Of a DNA stretch of 64,000 nucleotides, positions 35,101 to 46,815 are shown piece by piece; the first letter of the stretch is position 1; each line of letters begins with the position of its first letter. The notes beneath the pieces were generated by a model, which saw only the letters and a program-made list of their open reading frames with translations, was not told where the DNA came from and made no database searches. This DNA comes from Edaphochlamys debaryana (Eukaryota > Chlorophyta > Chlorophyceae > Chlamydomonadales). A program made the position numbers and the translations under genes. The stretch lies in contig JAEHOE010000117.1 in assembly GCA_016858145.1 (NCBI GenBank), positions 124,001 to 188,000 on the forward strand, in the 5' to 3' direction.

Positions 35101-38100
35101 GCGCTGCTGCACGCGGGCACGGGTCTGACGGACGCTGGCACGGGAGGTGAGGCGTCGTGTGGTGGCGTGGGCGGGACGCAGGGTTTTGCAGACCGGGGCG
35201 TGCAGGGTTGGAGGCGAGTTGCGTGGACGAGGTGGCCAGGGCCGGAACGGGATGCATGCTGGGATGGTGGGGCTTTGGCGCTTGGGGTATGGGGCCCATG
35301 GGGGGAGGCGAGGGGCGGCGGGGGCCTCGGCCCTGGCCAAGACGTCGGGGCTGGGGCGAGGGGCTGGAGCGGGCCGGTCCTTGCGGGTCGAGCTCGTGCC
35401 AGCAGGAGGCCTGAGTTACAGAGCCTGGAGGCGCTCCGGGGAGAGTTTTCAGATACGCGCGCAGCACGGCATCGCACAACAAAGCGCCACACCCCCCTAC
35501 CACCCCCCGTTGCAGAGCCCCTGAAGCGGGAGTCTTGGACCGCCGCCGCCCTGAGCGCCCGAGGCGCGCCGTCGGCGGTGCCCTCGTTCACGCTCCGCCC
35601 CGGCCAGGGCCGCAAGGTGCGTGCCACTGCTCGCTGCCCCAAATTGGCCCCCGCCCGGCCCTCACAGTCCAGCACTTCCCCGCCCTGTACCTCCCTTCGC
35701 CCCACCTCGCCCCCCGTGGCTGTAACCCTGTAACCCGACGCAGGCTGCCCGCCTGACTGCCCATTCGTCCATCGCCGTGACTCTGCTTCCACCGCCTTGC
35801 ACACTGCTGCTGCCCCCGTGTTCCCTCCGTTCTTCTCCCCAGGGCGCCCCCTGCAAGGGCCACACGCTGCCCCTGGCCAAGACGCTGCTGGACGAGGCGC
35901 TGGCAAAGCAGGCGGCGGGGCTGTGCATCGAGGATTGCCGCACGCACACGCTGGTGGGCTGGGGGGGCGGGGCCGGAGGCCTGGGGAAGCCCGGCTGGCG
36001 TAGGCTAGGCCGGCGAATCTCGTTTGCTACAGGCAGGCAGGCGGGGGGTACCAGAGTTCGGCTTGCGCGGACGTTTATGCAAACTGTGCATGTTTCCGCA
36101 TGTGCGTCAACGCCGCAGAGCAACAAGGCCTACCCGCGAGACCTAGTGCTCTCGCGCGGCGCGGTCATGCCGACCAGCCTGGCGCTCGCGATCGTGTACG
36201 ACAGCTCGCAGCCGTTCGTACGGTACCAGGCTCCCGAGACGAGCGGCAACAATTCGCGGCAGCAGGGCCAGCAGAATGACCACAGCGGCAGTTGCCCCGT
36301 GGCAACCGCCGATCTGGGCCGGCCGCTCCTGGCAATCTACCTGACGTACGACACGACGCTGCCGCAGCAACTGCTCCAGGCCGTGGTCGCGGAGCTGCAG
36401 CAGCTGCTGCGGGTGAGTCATGCCGTACGTACGGCATGCCGTCCTGGTGTGCATGGCAGTACATTTGGTGTAAAGGGAACGCGGGCGTGAGACTGCATGC
36501 GGCCAGCGTGCCTGCCCAGGAGCGCTGGACCAGTCCTCGACAAGTAATGTGCCCGCCTTCGCCCCTTGCATGCATCCCGCAGGCCATCCTGCCCACCATC
36601 AAAGCCAAGCTGTCGGGGTCGCTCATACACGAGTACAGCTGCCTCTGTGCGCACCTCGCGGTACGGCAGGGCTGTGACGTACGGAGTACCGGGCACAGGG
36701 CAAGGGGCGCGGGCCCAGGCCACAGCACTTGCTTGTGTGTTTTGCGGGGGCCTTCGCTTCCACCACGCCCAACCCCGCGGCCACCTGCTTCCAGACAGGG
36801 GCATCTATCAACCATCTTACCTCTACCGTCCTTGTATCTAAACCTTCAATGACAAACACATTACCTCGCAACCGAACCTCAGGATGCCACTGGCAAGAAG
36901 AATGGGTCCTTCAAGTCCGCGGCGGGTGCCTTCATGAGCAGCGCCCAGCCCACAGGCGCCCTGTCCTCTGCCGCAACCACACACGCGGAGCTGCCGCTCT
37001 ACACGTCTCCCACAGCCGTCACAGGAGGAGGTGCGGCCCGGGCTGCGGCCGGGAGTGCTACGGGTTGCGGCCGGGGCGCCACGGCGCGGGGCCTCAGCGC
37101 TCACTCACAGCTGGCACTTGCACCTGGGGTGGTTGCCCGGCGCTGCGGGACGGCCCATCCTAACCGCCAATACGAAACCCGCGGGCCTGAGAGACTCCGC
37201 CCGGGCGCTCTCACCCCCCTCCAGGCTACGCCATGCCGGGGCTGGACGAGCACAGCCCGGCGCTTCGGGGCGGAGCCGGCTCGCCGCTGCAGCCCCACGC
37301 GCGCGTGATGAGCTTCATGCGTGGGTCGGAGGCGGACGGTGAGCAGCCGCCCTGGCCTTTTTTTAAATCACTAGCGTGGGTGTCGGCGTGGGCTTTGTCG
37401 GCGTGGGCTTGAGTCGTGCAGGGCGCGGGATGCGGGCTGGGCTCGGGGTTTCCGGGCCGTCAGCGAGTTGCCTGGATTCCGATCTTCACACGCGCCCCAC
37501 GCGGCTCCGCACCGCGCCGCTACGTCCCGCCCTCCTCCCTGCAGCCTACCGCCAGGCCCCCGCCAGGAACGGCGGCCTCGTCAGCCCCCTGGCCTCCGCC
37601 GCCAGCCAGCACCCCTCCCCCACGCTCCATGCAGGCAGCAACGCGCCCCTAGACACCCCATGCGCGGCCACCGCCACCGCCGTCTCGCCCTTCTCCACCG
37701 CCGGCGCCACCAGCGGCTCCCCCACGCCCACCATCACCACCGCCGCGACGCACACGGGCATGTCGCCCGCGCCCCGACTCGCCTCACTCTTCCACCACCT
37801 CCACCCGCCGCCCCAACGCTGCGTCTCAAACCCTGCCCTCCGCAACGCCGGGAGCGGGCTGCCTTCCCTCCCAGAGGCCCCTCCGCAATCCTGGCAGGGC
37901 CGCGGAGCCGCCGGAGGCAAGGGCCGCGCGGCCACGACCGACGTGGCGGACTTCGAGGCCGACGGAACCAAAGCGGATCCGGATCTCGAGGGCGACATCG
38001 ACATGGAATTCATGGTCCAGCGCGGCCCCGCCTCGTCCGTACAGCTGCAAGGCCACCGCGCCATGAGCGGCGTGGGGCAGCACGTGCTGCCGTACGGCTG

Positions 38101-41100
38101 CGTGGACGCGACATCGTACAACCCACGGCCTCAGTCGGCGACCGAGGCGTTTGCGGTGGCGGGGGCCGGCGCCAACAACCGGCTGATCGGTCGCCTGGGC
38201 CTGGGCCGGTCCGTGTCTTTCTACCTGGAAGCTGCCCAGACGCCGCGAGGTGGGCCGGGGTGGGGGGCCGGGGAACGCTGGGGCAGGGGCCCGGAAGTGC
38301 CAGGGGTTGGGCCAGGATGGCGGGGCGCGGGCCGATTTAGGCAAGGGCAGGGGGGGACAGGGCACGGGGCTGGGCAGGTGAGGCGGGCTCCAGGCGGTGG
38401 TTTCAGCGCGAGCGAACGGGCTAGGAAGAGTAGCACTCTCCACGTTGCAGCTATAACGGCCATCAACTCGCACCCGCGCTCGTCACTGCCAGGCGCGTCC
38501 AAGCTCGTGCCGCTCATCTCGTCGATGCACGAGCGCCTGAAGGCCGCGCAGGTGAGCGACTGGCTTGTGAACGCTGGGCCCGGTAGGCCCTGGCCTGGCG
38601 CCTCCACATGCACATCAGGCCAACCATCAGGTCACCCTCTCAAACTTTGCCCCTGCCCCCTGCCCCTGCCCTCCATCCATCCCACCGCCTCAACACAGAC
38701 GCTCCAGATGACGTTTGCTCGCTCCGACGCCGCCAAGGCCGACCTGGCCTCGGTCAAGCTGCTGCAGGAGATCGGCAAGGGCGGGTACGGCACCGTGTAC
38801 AGGTGCGCACCTGTACGGCAGCAGTGTGCGGCATGCGCGTGCGCCAGGGGACGCGCGACGCGCTACGCGGGCCCTGCAATTGCATCCCACGCGGGGGTTG
38901 CGCCCGCGAGCACGCGGTGCGACCAGCACGCAGCAACGCATGACTTCGTTCTGCCCCTTCTTCCTCCCTCTCGTCCTCCCCATCCCGGGCATTCCCCCTC
39001 CCTACCCCCCCCCCCCCCAATGCTCGCTATGCTCATCCTCAGGGGCACCTTCCACGGGGCCGAAGTGGCGATCAAGGTGATCCGCCAGTCAAAGCTGGCC
39101 GGCACCCTGGGATCTGCCGGCAACAACATTGTGTCGGCCAACCTCAATCTGTCCAAGCAGCAGCTGCACGATGCCGTGGAGCTGGTGGCGTCAGTATCAA
39201 TGTCGCACACCAACATCGTGCAGGTCGGTGGGGGCGGGGCGGAGGGGGCTGCGGGCGTGGCACGGTGCTGGGCGGAGTGGCGTCAGTGTCCCCAGACATG
39301 TGTTTGGCCAGCTATCTTTGCTGCCCTCCCTGCGCTTTCCCACCCCCACCCCCTCCTCTTCCCCCACTTCGCCCCGCAGGTGCCGGCCTTCTTCATGGAT
39401 GTGACGTGAGCGGGGGCCGGGGGAGGGGGAGCGGGAGGGGGAGCAGGGGTCCCGTGCGGTTTCAAGCAGGGCAAGCCTGGCCACTGCCTGGGTGTGCGAG
39501 CCTGGGGGGAACCAATCGCAGCGTCGGACCAAACCCCATCCAACCCAATCCCATCCCATGCCACGCGGCCGGCGCCCCGAGACAAAGGAAACAAGCGTGT
39601 TACCGAGGTGTTGCTGCTCATCACTTGCCTGCCCTGCACGGCTGACCCCTCCCTACCTCCCTGCCCCTCTTCCAGGCTGGAGGGCCCCGACGGCAATTCC
39701 CTGCTGGACTCGGCTAACGACCTGGACCCAACCGACTCCAAGCCATTCAAGCTGCTGCGAGTCAACTCCATCCTAGACAGCGAAGCGGCGCGCGCGGCGG
39801 GTGAGCGCGGGGCACATGCCACGGCGGGTCGGGTCGGGGCGGAAACCGCGTCGAGTCGCGGTCGGTTTTGCTTACTAATCTGGATGACTAAACCATGGAG
39901 CTGAGTAATCCCGTTTTATGCTGACGGTCCAGTCCTGAGAAACGAGGGCTGACTAATCGTGCTTGCTCGTCCTTGACTCATTCTCATCGATGACTGCGCC
40001 GCAGGCCACGCGGAGGGCGCCATGGCGCTCGTGCTCGAGTACTGTGAGTGGGGCGCGGCCAAGGGGGGCGTCCTGGGCCGACGCACTGCCTGGACTGCCT
40101 TTCCGCCACACCAGCGCCGCCGTAGCAGTGCGCAGCAGCCTGTTCGGGCGGTGCACGCCACCTAATACATGCAGTGACTCCTGCATGTGTGCCGCCTCAG
40201 CCCGCGGTCATTGGGGGCCCAGGAGGCTGGCGGCCTTGAGCATGCCTTAGCCTTGTTCGTCGGTGCACGTTGCTGACTCGTGCACGCCGCCGTAACCCGC
40301 CGTGAAGACCCCTGGCCCTCTTGGTGCCCTCGCACAGTCCCCGCCCCCCCCCCCCCCCACCCACACACACACTGCCCCCTCCCCCCTCCCCAGGCGACTG
40401 CGGCTCTCTCTGCGACGCCATATCCACGCGCCGCTTCATCGAGAAGGTCACCCCCAGTGAGTGCTTGTGGGCTGTTCGCCCTCACCGCCCCCAGCGTCTG
40501 AGCGTGCTCTCTCGGCACCTCCCGCAACTGCTGCGAGCCGCATCCAGGCGGACCCCACGGCCGTGCAGGCGCGTTGACTGCGGCTTGTGCTGCACAGGAC
40601 CGCAGGCGCCTTGCTCACGCCTTAACGCTCACGCCTGAAGGGTTTCGCCCCGGCCCGGTGTGCCCCACTCCCGCAGAGCGCGGGCCCGGCGCCGCCGCGG
40701 GCAAGACGTTCTTTGCCATCAACATGCGGGTGGGTTGGGAGAGGAGGCGGGGTCCGAGGGGCCCCGGAGACGAGTGGGGACGAGCGGCGGGCCGGGAACT
40801 GGACGCGTCGTGCCGCCTGCCGGCTCTGGCTCCTCCCTCTTGGAAGACAAGGCGGTGTCGCCAGCCCAACCGCACGGGTTTCTGAGCCCCCCTTGCACCC
40901 TCCCGACGTCAGACGGTCTACACCACGCTGCTCGAGATCGCTCTGGCGCTTCGGCACATGCACGCCATGCACGTGGTGAGTACGGCATTCCCTCGTGCAC
41001 AGCAGGTCTTGCTGCGTGTCCGTACGTACTCTGCACAACAGGTGCTGGCGTGCGTGGTACCCGAAGGGCATGACAACAACCTGCCGCTACCGCCTCGGCC

Positions 41101-42453
41101 CTCGACTCCCACCTTCCATCCAGGTCCACTGCGACCTCAAGCCGCAGAACGTGCTGCTCAAGAGCTCCCCCCGCGACCCGCGCGGCTTCGTGGTCAAGCT
41201 CTCGGACTTCGGTGCGTGCCGTACCGTGTACTGAGACACACGCTTGTCACACAGCTCTATACATGCCTCCTTGCAATGCTCCGTCTCTTCCGTTCCTTGC
41301 TTTCATTCTGTGCCAGCAAACACACACGCTCACGCCCGTCCATACTCCCAGCACCTACCAGTCGTTCACAGCTTGCGTGCTTGTTGTGTCCAGCTCCGCG
41401 TCACTCTGCTTCTTACTCGTTGCCCGCAAACCCCACGTCCAGGCCTGGCGAAGCTCATGGCGGCGGACGAGGAGGGCCAATTAGTCATCGATGACACGGT
41501 GGCGTCCGGCACCATTACTCACGTGGCCCCCGAGGTGCTGCTCGGCCAGAAGTCCATCACGGCCGCCGTCGACATCTACGGTGAGCCTCGCGCGCCCCGG
41601 TTAGCTATTCCTGCAAAAAAGATGTCGCGTCTTTGCGACTGCAGTCGTAAGCCTCTGACCACCAGGTCACCTTCGTGTCGCCTTCCTGGTCTCATTTTCC
41701 CGGTTTCCCCGGTCGGCACTCACACTTTTCCCCCTGCGCCGCCTCCGCCTCGCAGCCTTCGGCATCCTCATGTTTCAGATGCTCTGCGGCATGAAGGTGG
41801 GCACTGGGCTGTGGCCCTTGAGATGGCCGTTAGATTGGGGGAAAGCGCGCAGGAGCAGTGACACGAAAGTTCCAAGCGGCCCACGAATCTGCAAGCAGTG
41901 CGCCGGCGGTGTCCTTGAGTGTCCTTGAGGCTGTGTCCCATGAAAGGGCCGTCACGGACGAGTGTACAGCTAGCCGGATGGACCGCTGCTGCAACGGATC
42001 ACCACGAAGCCACTTGCAGTACGTCGACGCGCATCACGTGAGATCTGCCACGATCGCGGTCCACCACAGGTGTACGACAAGATGAGCGCCACCGAGATCG
42101 CCAACCAGGTGGCGCACCGCAGCATGCGGCCCGCCCTGCCCAACTGGGTACCCAACAGCTACCGGTGAGGGAGCGAGGGGGGGGGTCACAGCGGAGGAGG
42201 GGCGGAGCGAAGTGACAATGGGTAGGGGGGGGCCGCCCACGGGCCGACGGAAAGGTGCAAGGCAGTCTCTTGAACGGCCTGGCCCCGATCCTTCCTCCCA
42301 GCCCAGCCGCTCCACACCCCTGACCCACCCACCCACCCACCCACGGCCCCCAGGCTGCTCGCGCAGCGGTGCTGGAGCCACGCCCCCACGTCCCGCCCCA
42401 CGGCCGAGGAGCTCGTACGGCATCTCGAGAAGGCGATCGAGACCAAGCACTAG
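32182..42453 (+). CDS. Large TKL-type protein kinase with a GAF-like N-terminal region
   Basis: Twenty-eight exons join in phase: 32182-32379, 32875-32993, 33244-33292, 33433-33537, 33700-34090, 34246-34475, 34753-35146, 35516-35616, 35843-35953, 36119-36412, 36583-36660, 36883-37030, 37225-37338, 37545-38249, 38451-38551, 38699-38802, 39043-39223, 39380-39405, 39676-39800, 40005-40043, 40394-40456, 40677-40729, 40913-40975, 41124-41211, 41443-41580, 41756-41796, 42070-42164 and 42354-42453. The product is 1417 aa. The kinase domain (about 1066-1412) has the Gly loop GKGGYGTV, VAIK (Lys1092), HCDLKPQN (Asp1268), SDFG (Asp1292) and APE. HCD replaces HRD, so it is a non-RD kinase. A 60-residue insert lies between HTNIVQ and MALVLEYCDCGSL. 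Residues about 70-340 look like a GAF-type sensor fold with a long disordered insert; this is by inference only. The N-terminus MGLFSCFG fits N-myristoylation at Gly2 and S-acylation at Cys6, suggesting membrane attachment. Confidence 0.88.
36419..36438. repeat. Perfect 20-bp palindrome just after a kinase 5' splice site
   Basis: CATGCCGTAC followed by its exact reverse complement begins six bases after the end of kinase exon 10 (36412). It is the longest of the GTAC-centred palindromes noticed in this window. Confidence 0.9.
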
Positions 42454-45400
42454 CGGCAACGGCCACACGTACTACGGCGCCGTGTACGGCATAACGGTAC
42501 GGGGCTGCGGTACGGCCGTACACAGATCAAACGAACTGGACTTCACGAACTGTACTGGCCACCGTGTGGCTGGAGCATGTCATCATCTGGGGCAGTTACA
42601 ACGCAACTCAACCTCGCGACGTGAGAAGCAAGCGAAGAACGACTGGAGAGACTACAGAACCCGTGCGGAGCAAGAGCTTCCAATGGACGAGGGGGGGACG
42701 AATGGGGTGGCTTCAGCTCGGGGCTGCGGTGGGTGGTGGTTCTGTAGTTTCGGTGGGGCTTGTTGCGTCTGCTGGGGGGCGGCTTGAGGAGAAGGGGGCA
42801 GAGAAGGGGCAGGGACGAGGGGGGCAGGTTGATGTGAGAGCGCGGGGCTCACTCTTCGCTAACATGCCGTGTGGATCCCCATGCGTAATGTGCTTTCATG
42901 CTCGTTGCGGGCAGCACTGACTCAAAGGAAAGGCCGAAGACTGGGCGGCTTTGGGTAATGGCGAGATGAGCCGTGGGCTGCAGTGCTTTAAAGGAGAAGA
43001 GAGCGAAGCGAACCACTTTTGGTTGCTGGGCGCCAAAGGATATGGAGATGCCGTTGCATTTAGTATGGATCGCCTTTGGGGAGCATGGGAGCGCCTTTGG
43101 GAGTGGGGGATCACCATGTGGGTATGGGTCACGCAAGCAACGCCGAAACCTTGCCTGGAAACCTGTACCGTACTGGAGCGGTGTCAGCCGCCGAAGCTTG
43201 GATGGCTGCGGATGGATTCGAGAGGATGCGGGGTGTATTGTGATGGGCTTTCCTTCGTTTTGGGGAGGCTTCCGCAGGGGAGCAGTGTGGGAGGAGGCGT
43301 ATGGTGGCGGCGCTGAGGCTCGCTGCAGTCAACGGAGATGAGATTAAGGTGTCGAGCATGACGTGTGTGGTCCTACGATGCTTTCTTTGGGCCTTTTGGT
43401 GCGGGGGGTGTCAAACTGTCAGCATGCGGTCTTGCACGCCCTTGCCCCTCCCGGTATTACGTGCTATTACGGAAACGCATGCCGGTGACGGAAGCGGGCA
43501 GGACACGTGGATCTTGCCCGTGACTCTGGGCCTCAGCTCCGCGAGGCGTTTTTGTGTGGCGGTGTGTTGTGCGGGTTCACTCCCCTGTTCTGCAAAGTTA
43601 CTCCAGAACTTATGGCTATGATCGGCTTGCAGTTGTGCAGGCCTGAGCTGCTTCAAACCTGCGGCAGCGTGCCAGTACCAGCTGGCATGCAGTTGGGGGG
43701 GCCCGGGATGGGGGCTATGCTCGGGGTGGGGTGGCTACTTGAGCCTACACGGTTTCTTGGGAGCTTGGCAGCGCGCTGGTCCTTGCAAGACTCGAGACGA
43801 CCTGGGCTTTTGAGCTGTGAAATGCTCACTGCGCACGGCTTGCTCAATGCTCAATGCTCAGTGTTTCTTGCGGACAACATGGGGTGTGTCTGGATAGGGG
43901 CTGGGAGGCGCGGGGCTGGACTTATCATTGGGTTGGGTTCTCGCGGATCTTCTGAGCTTCAATTGCTGACTGTGAGGAATCCTGCGGGATTGAAGGGGGG
44001 TGCCATTCTGAATTAGAGGCAGTCACATGCCATCCAAGGGGCCAGTGAGAGGCGCGGTAGGCCCAGAAGTGAGGGTTCTGTTCTCAGTTTGATCAATCAA
44101 CACTGACTTTGATCTGGCTTCCCCCGTAGGTACCGTAAGATTACAGTTCCAGGGGAAGGCATGTGCAAGCAGGTTGTGCTGTGCCTAAGCCGGTGGGGCG
44201 AGTTTGGGATCCTCACTTAAGCGCGCCGTCTGCTTCTCCTTGCCACGCCCCGTCCTCTTTTGTGGCGTGTGCAAGCGGCGAAGCGTATCTGCGTGGGCCT
44301 ACCGTGCGTCGAGTAAAGGTTGTGCAAGTGATACCTTTTGGGAAATCACCACCTGTTCCCACGTGCCGCGAAGTGCCGTCTGTCACCTGATAAGCAGGCA
44401 GGCGCTGCTTTCCATTTGTCAGGGGGTATTATTGGCGTTGGTTGCGCACCAGCTCCTCTTGCCCCCGCCAGCGGGAGATCTCAGTTTGTCCTCAAGTACG
44501 CGCCATCACAGCCACGTGCCGGTGAGCCCCATGAGGCGGTTGAGCTCCTGGCTGAGAACCGGAGCTCCGGACCGTGTGGCGTCCAGATCCGTCCAGATTG
44601 GCCTGTACGGCATTTGAGTCTGCTGCCCTTTCATTGCCATCTCCTTGTGAGCGTGTCGGCCAGGATAGGTCACCGTATGCCCAAGCGGTGTGTGCTCGTG
44701 TGCGCGACGTCAGTGGGGATGCATGCATTGTACTGAATACAGTGCGGGGGACCGTGAAGAAACTGGCGCCATCAGGGCCGTCGTGTGCAGGGTGTTGGGG
44801 CCCTTCAGGTTGTGGGTGCAGCTCAACTGCGCCAAAGTGCGCTGACGAGCGGTACTGGGGGACGCTGGAGGCTGTGACAGGCTGTAAGATGCTGCTGTTC
44901 TCGAATGGAGGGATTGGAGACTCGTGACTTCGAGCGGGATGCCCAGGGATGCCACCGCAGCTGCATCCCGTCGCATTGCACCAGGTCGGGCTGCCGCTCA
45001 TGCAGGCGTGCAGGGGCACCAAGACGCCGTGAGGCTTGTAGGGCCTAAAGCAGAAGTGCGACACAAGAGAGGGCACGACCTGTACGGCTGCCAGGGCACG
45101 GCAGGCACCAGGTATTCCGGCTGGGGCTCTTTGGCTCGCAGCTGAAGTGCTGAACTTGTCGAGTCACCTGCTCGGGGGCCAACTGGAGCCAGACCCACAT
45201 TGCCCTGCCCCTGGCTCGGGCGTGGGCGAGCAGCTGCGACTAGGATGCGCCGCGCCCGCTTGTTGAACCCCTTGTACGTCTTGTACCGCTTGCGAGAGCT
45301 GAGCCCCCTGAAGACCCCTGAAGCACCCTGAAGCGCGCTAGCACTCCGATGTATGTAACTGGACACAGTGGCAGTGTGGCACCGGTCGCTATGTGCGGAG

Positions 45401-46639
45401 GGGGGCCAACGGCGAAACCCCGCGGGGGTTAAGAGGAGAACTACGAAGCGAGGAGCTTGGCTCCCCCGGGGCGGGGCGTGTCGCTGTGCGGGGGGCCCGC
45501 CGGCAAGGCCCCCCTTGCCTGGCCACTTGGCCAGCCGGGGCTGCGGGGCTGCTGCGTATCGGTGCCGTCAGCCCGCCACCTGGGACAGGGCCTGGAGGGC
45601 AAGGGGGTTTGACGAGAACAATGTGGCAAGAAGCCGCATCGTATAGGTGAAGCAGCCGCGCACGAGACGGGCATGTCGACACCCTGAGCTGCAAGGACCC
45701 CCGTAAGGGTGGAAATGAAAGTGCTAAAGCGCAGCCTCCAGTGCACTGGCTGCGGTGGGGACACATGGTGAGGACAGGGGTGGCGAGCCGGGGGCGACGA
45801 GCGACCGTCCGGCTCAGAGCGACGGTGGGGCCTGAATTGCAGCAGAGACTTACCGCTACTTACCCATACTCGCCATGTAGCAGTGTCGGACCGGTGCCCA
45901 GCGAGGAAGGTGGAGGGTTGCCGCCATCGCCCGAGCCCGCTCGCTGCGTTCCCAATCGCCCCCACGCCCCACGGAGCCGAGCCTGGGGATTGAGACGGTG
46001 TTGTCCGAGAAGAGGAAGAGAAGAACGTCAGTACGCGGTCATGCGGACGGGCGAGCAGCGGGCGGGCGAGGCACGGCGCCATCCTAGCAGCTCCTAGGAA
46101 CTCGGGCGATGGCGGATGACTGTAGAGTGCGACCTGCAGGGCTAGAGGGACCCGGGTGGGCGGGCAGTACGGGTGTCACATGCCCCCGACGGCGGGGCCC
46201 CCAGCAGGAAGGCACGGCTGAGAGTGGCGAAAGAGAGCAAGGCCGGGCAGAGCAGCGAGTGGCGTGCAATGCAGCGTACGGTGGGAAGGGTAGCTGGTGT
46301 GTGCGTGTGTGCGTGTGCGACCAGGGCGGAGGCGGGCCAGGTATCGTGGCTCCCCACCGTCCGCAGTGAGCGGTGGCCCCATGGGATCGCGCCGGGGACA
46401 AGAGACAGCTCCGGCGGTCACGCCCCTCGGCCGGCGGGGAGATCAAGACAAACAACGCCACGGCACCAACCCACAAAAAGAGCCCGCAGCCCGCCACCCG
46501 ACCCAGACCCGCTCGGAAGCCAGGCCCAAACCCGAACACGCCCAGCAGCAGAAACCCGTCCCGGGCGCGGGGCAAGGGGGGGCCGTAGCTCCTGCGCCAT
46601 GCACGTGTGTGCCGCGGGGAGCTGCGTCCGGGGGGAGAA
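42454..46639. other. Gene-poor stretch, no supported gene
   Basis: This 4.2-kb stretch follows the kinase stop codon. Its first 80 bp are dense in GTACGG strings. From about 42900 to 45300 the sequence is visibly less GC-rich than the flanking genes, and lacks codon-like periodicity and linked splice sites. The longest plus frame (43507-44016) has no recognisable domain. The part near 45410-45530 is GC-rich with self-complementary CCCCGCGGGGG. It may include a long kinase 3' UTR and old repeats. Confidence 0.45.
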
Positions 46640-46815
46640 TGCGATGGTTACCGCAGGAACCGCCTCCAGAGAGGGAGGGGTTGAGCGAGAGCGCCACCTA
46701 CTGGGTGTGCCACCTGCACACCGACGCCCATGCAACGTGGCAAACTTTCGGTCGTCACGCCGCGTTGCTAGGGCCGGGCCCGTAGAACCCCCCTCATCAT
46801 TCTACCGCCGTGTCT

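Noticed and set aside
43507..44016. 169-codon plus-strand frame as a gene
   Set aside because: No domain, no linked splice sites, odd composition for this genome, and no start context support.
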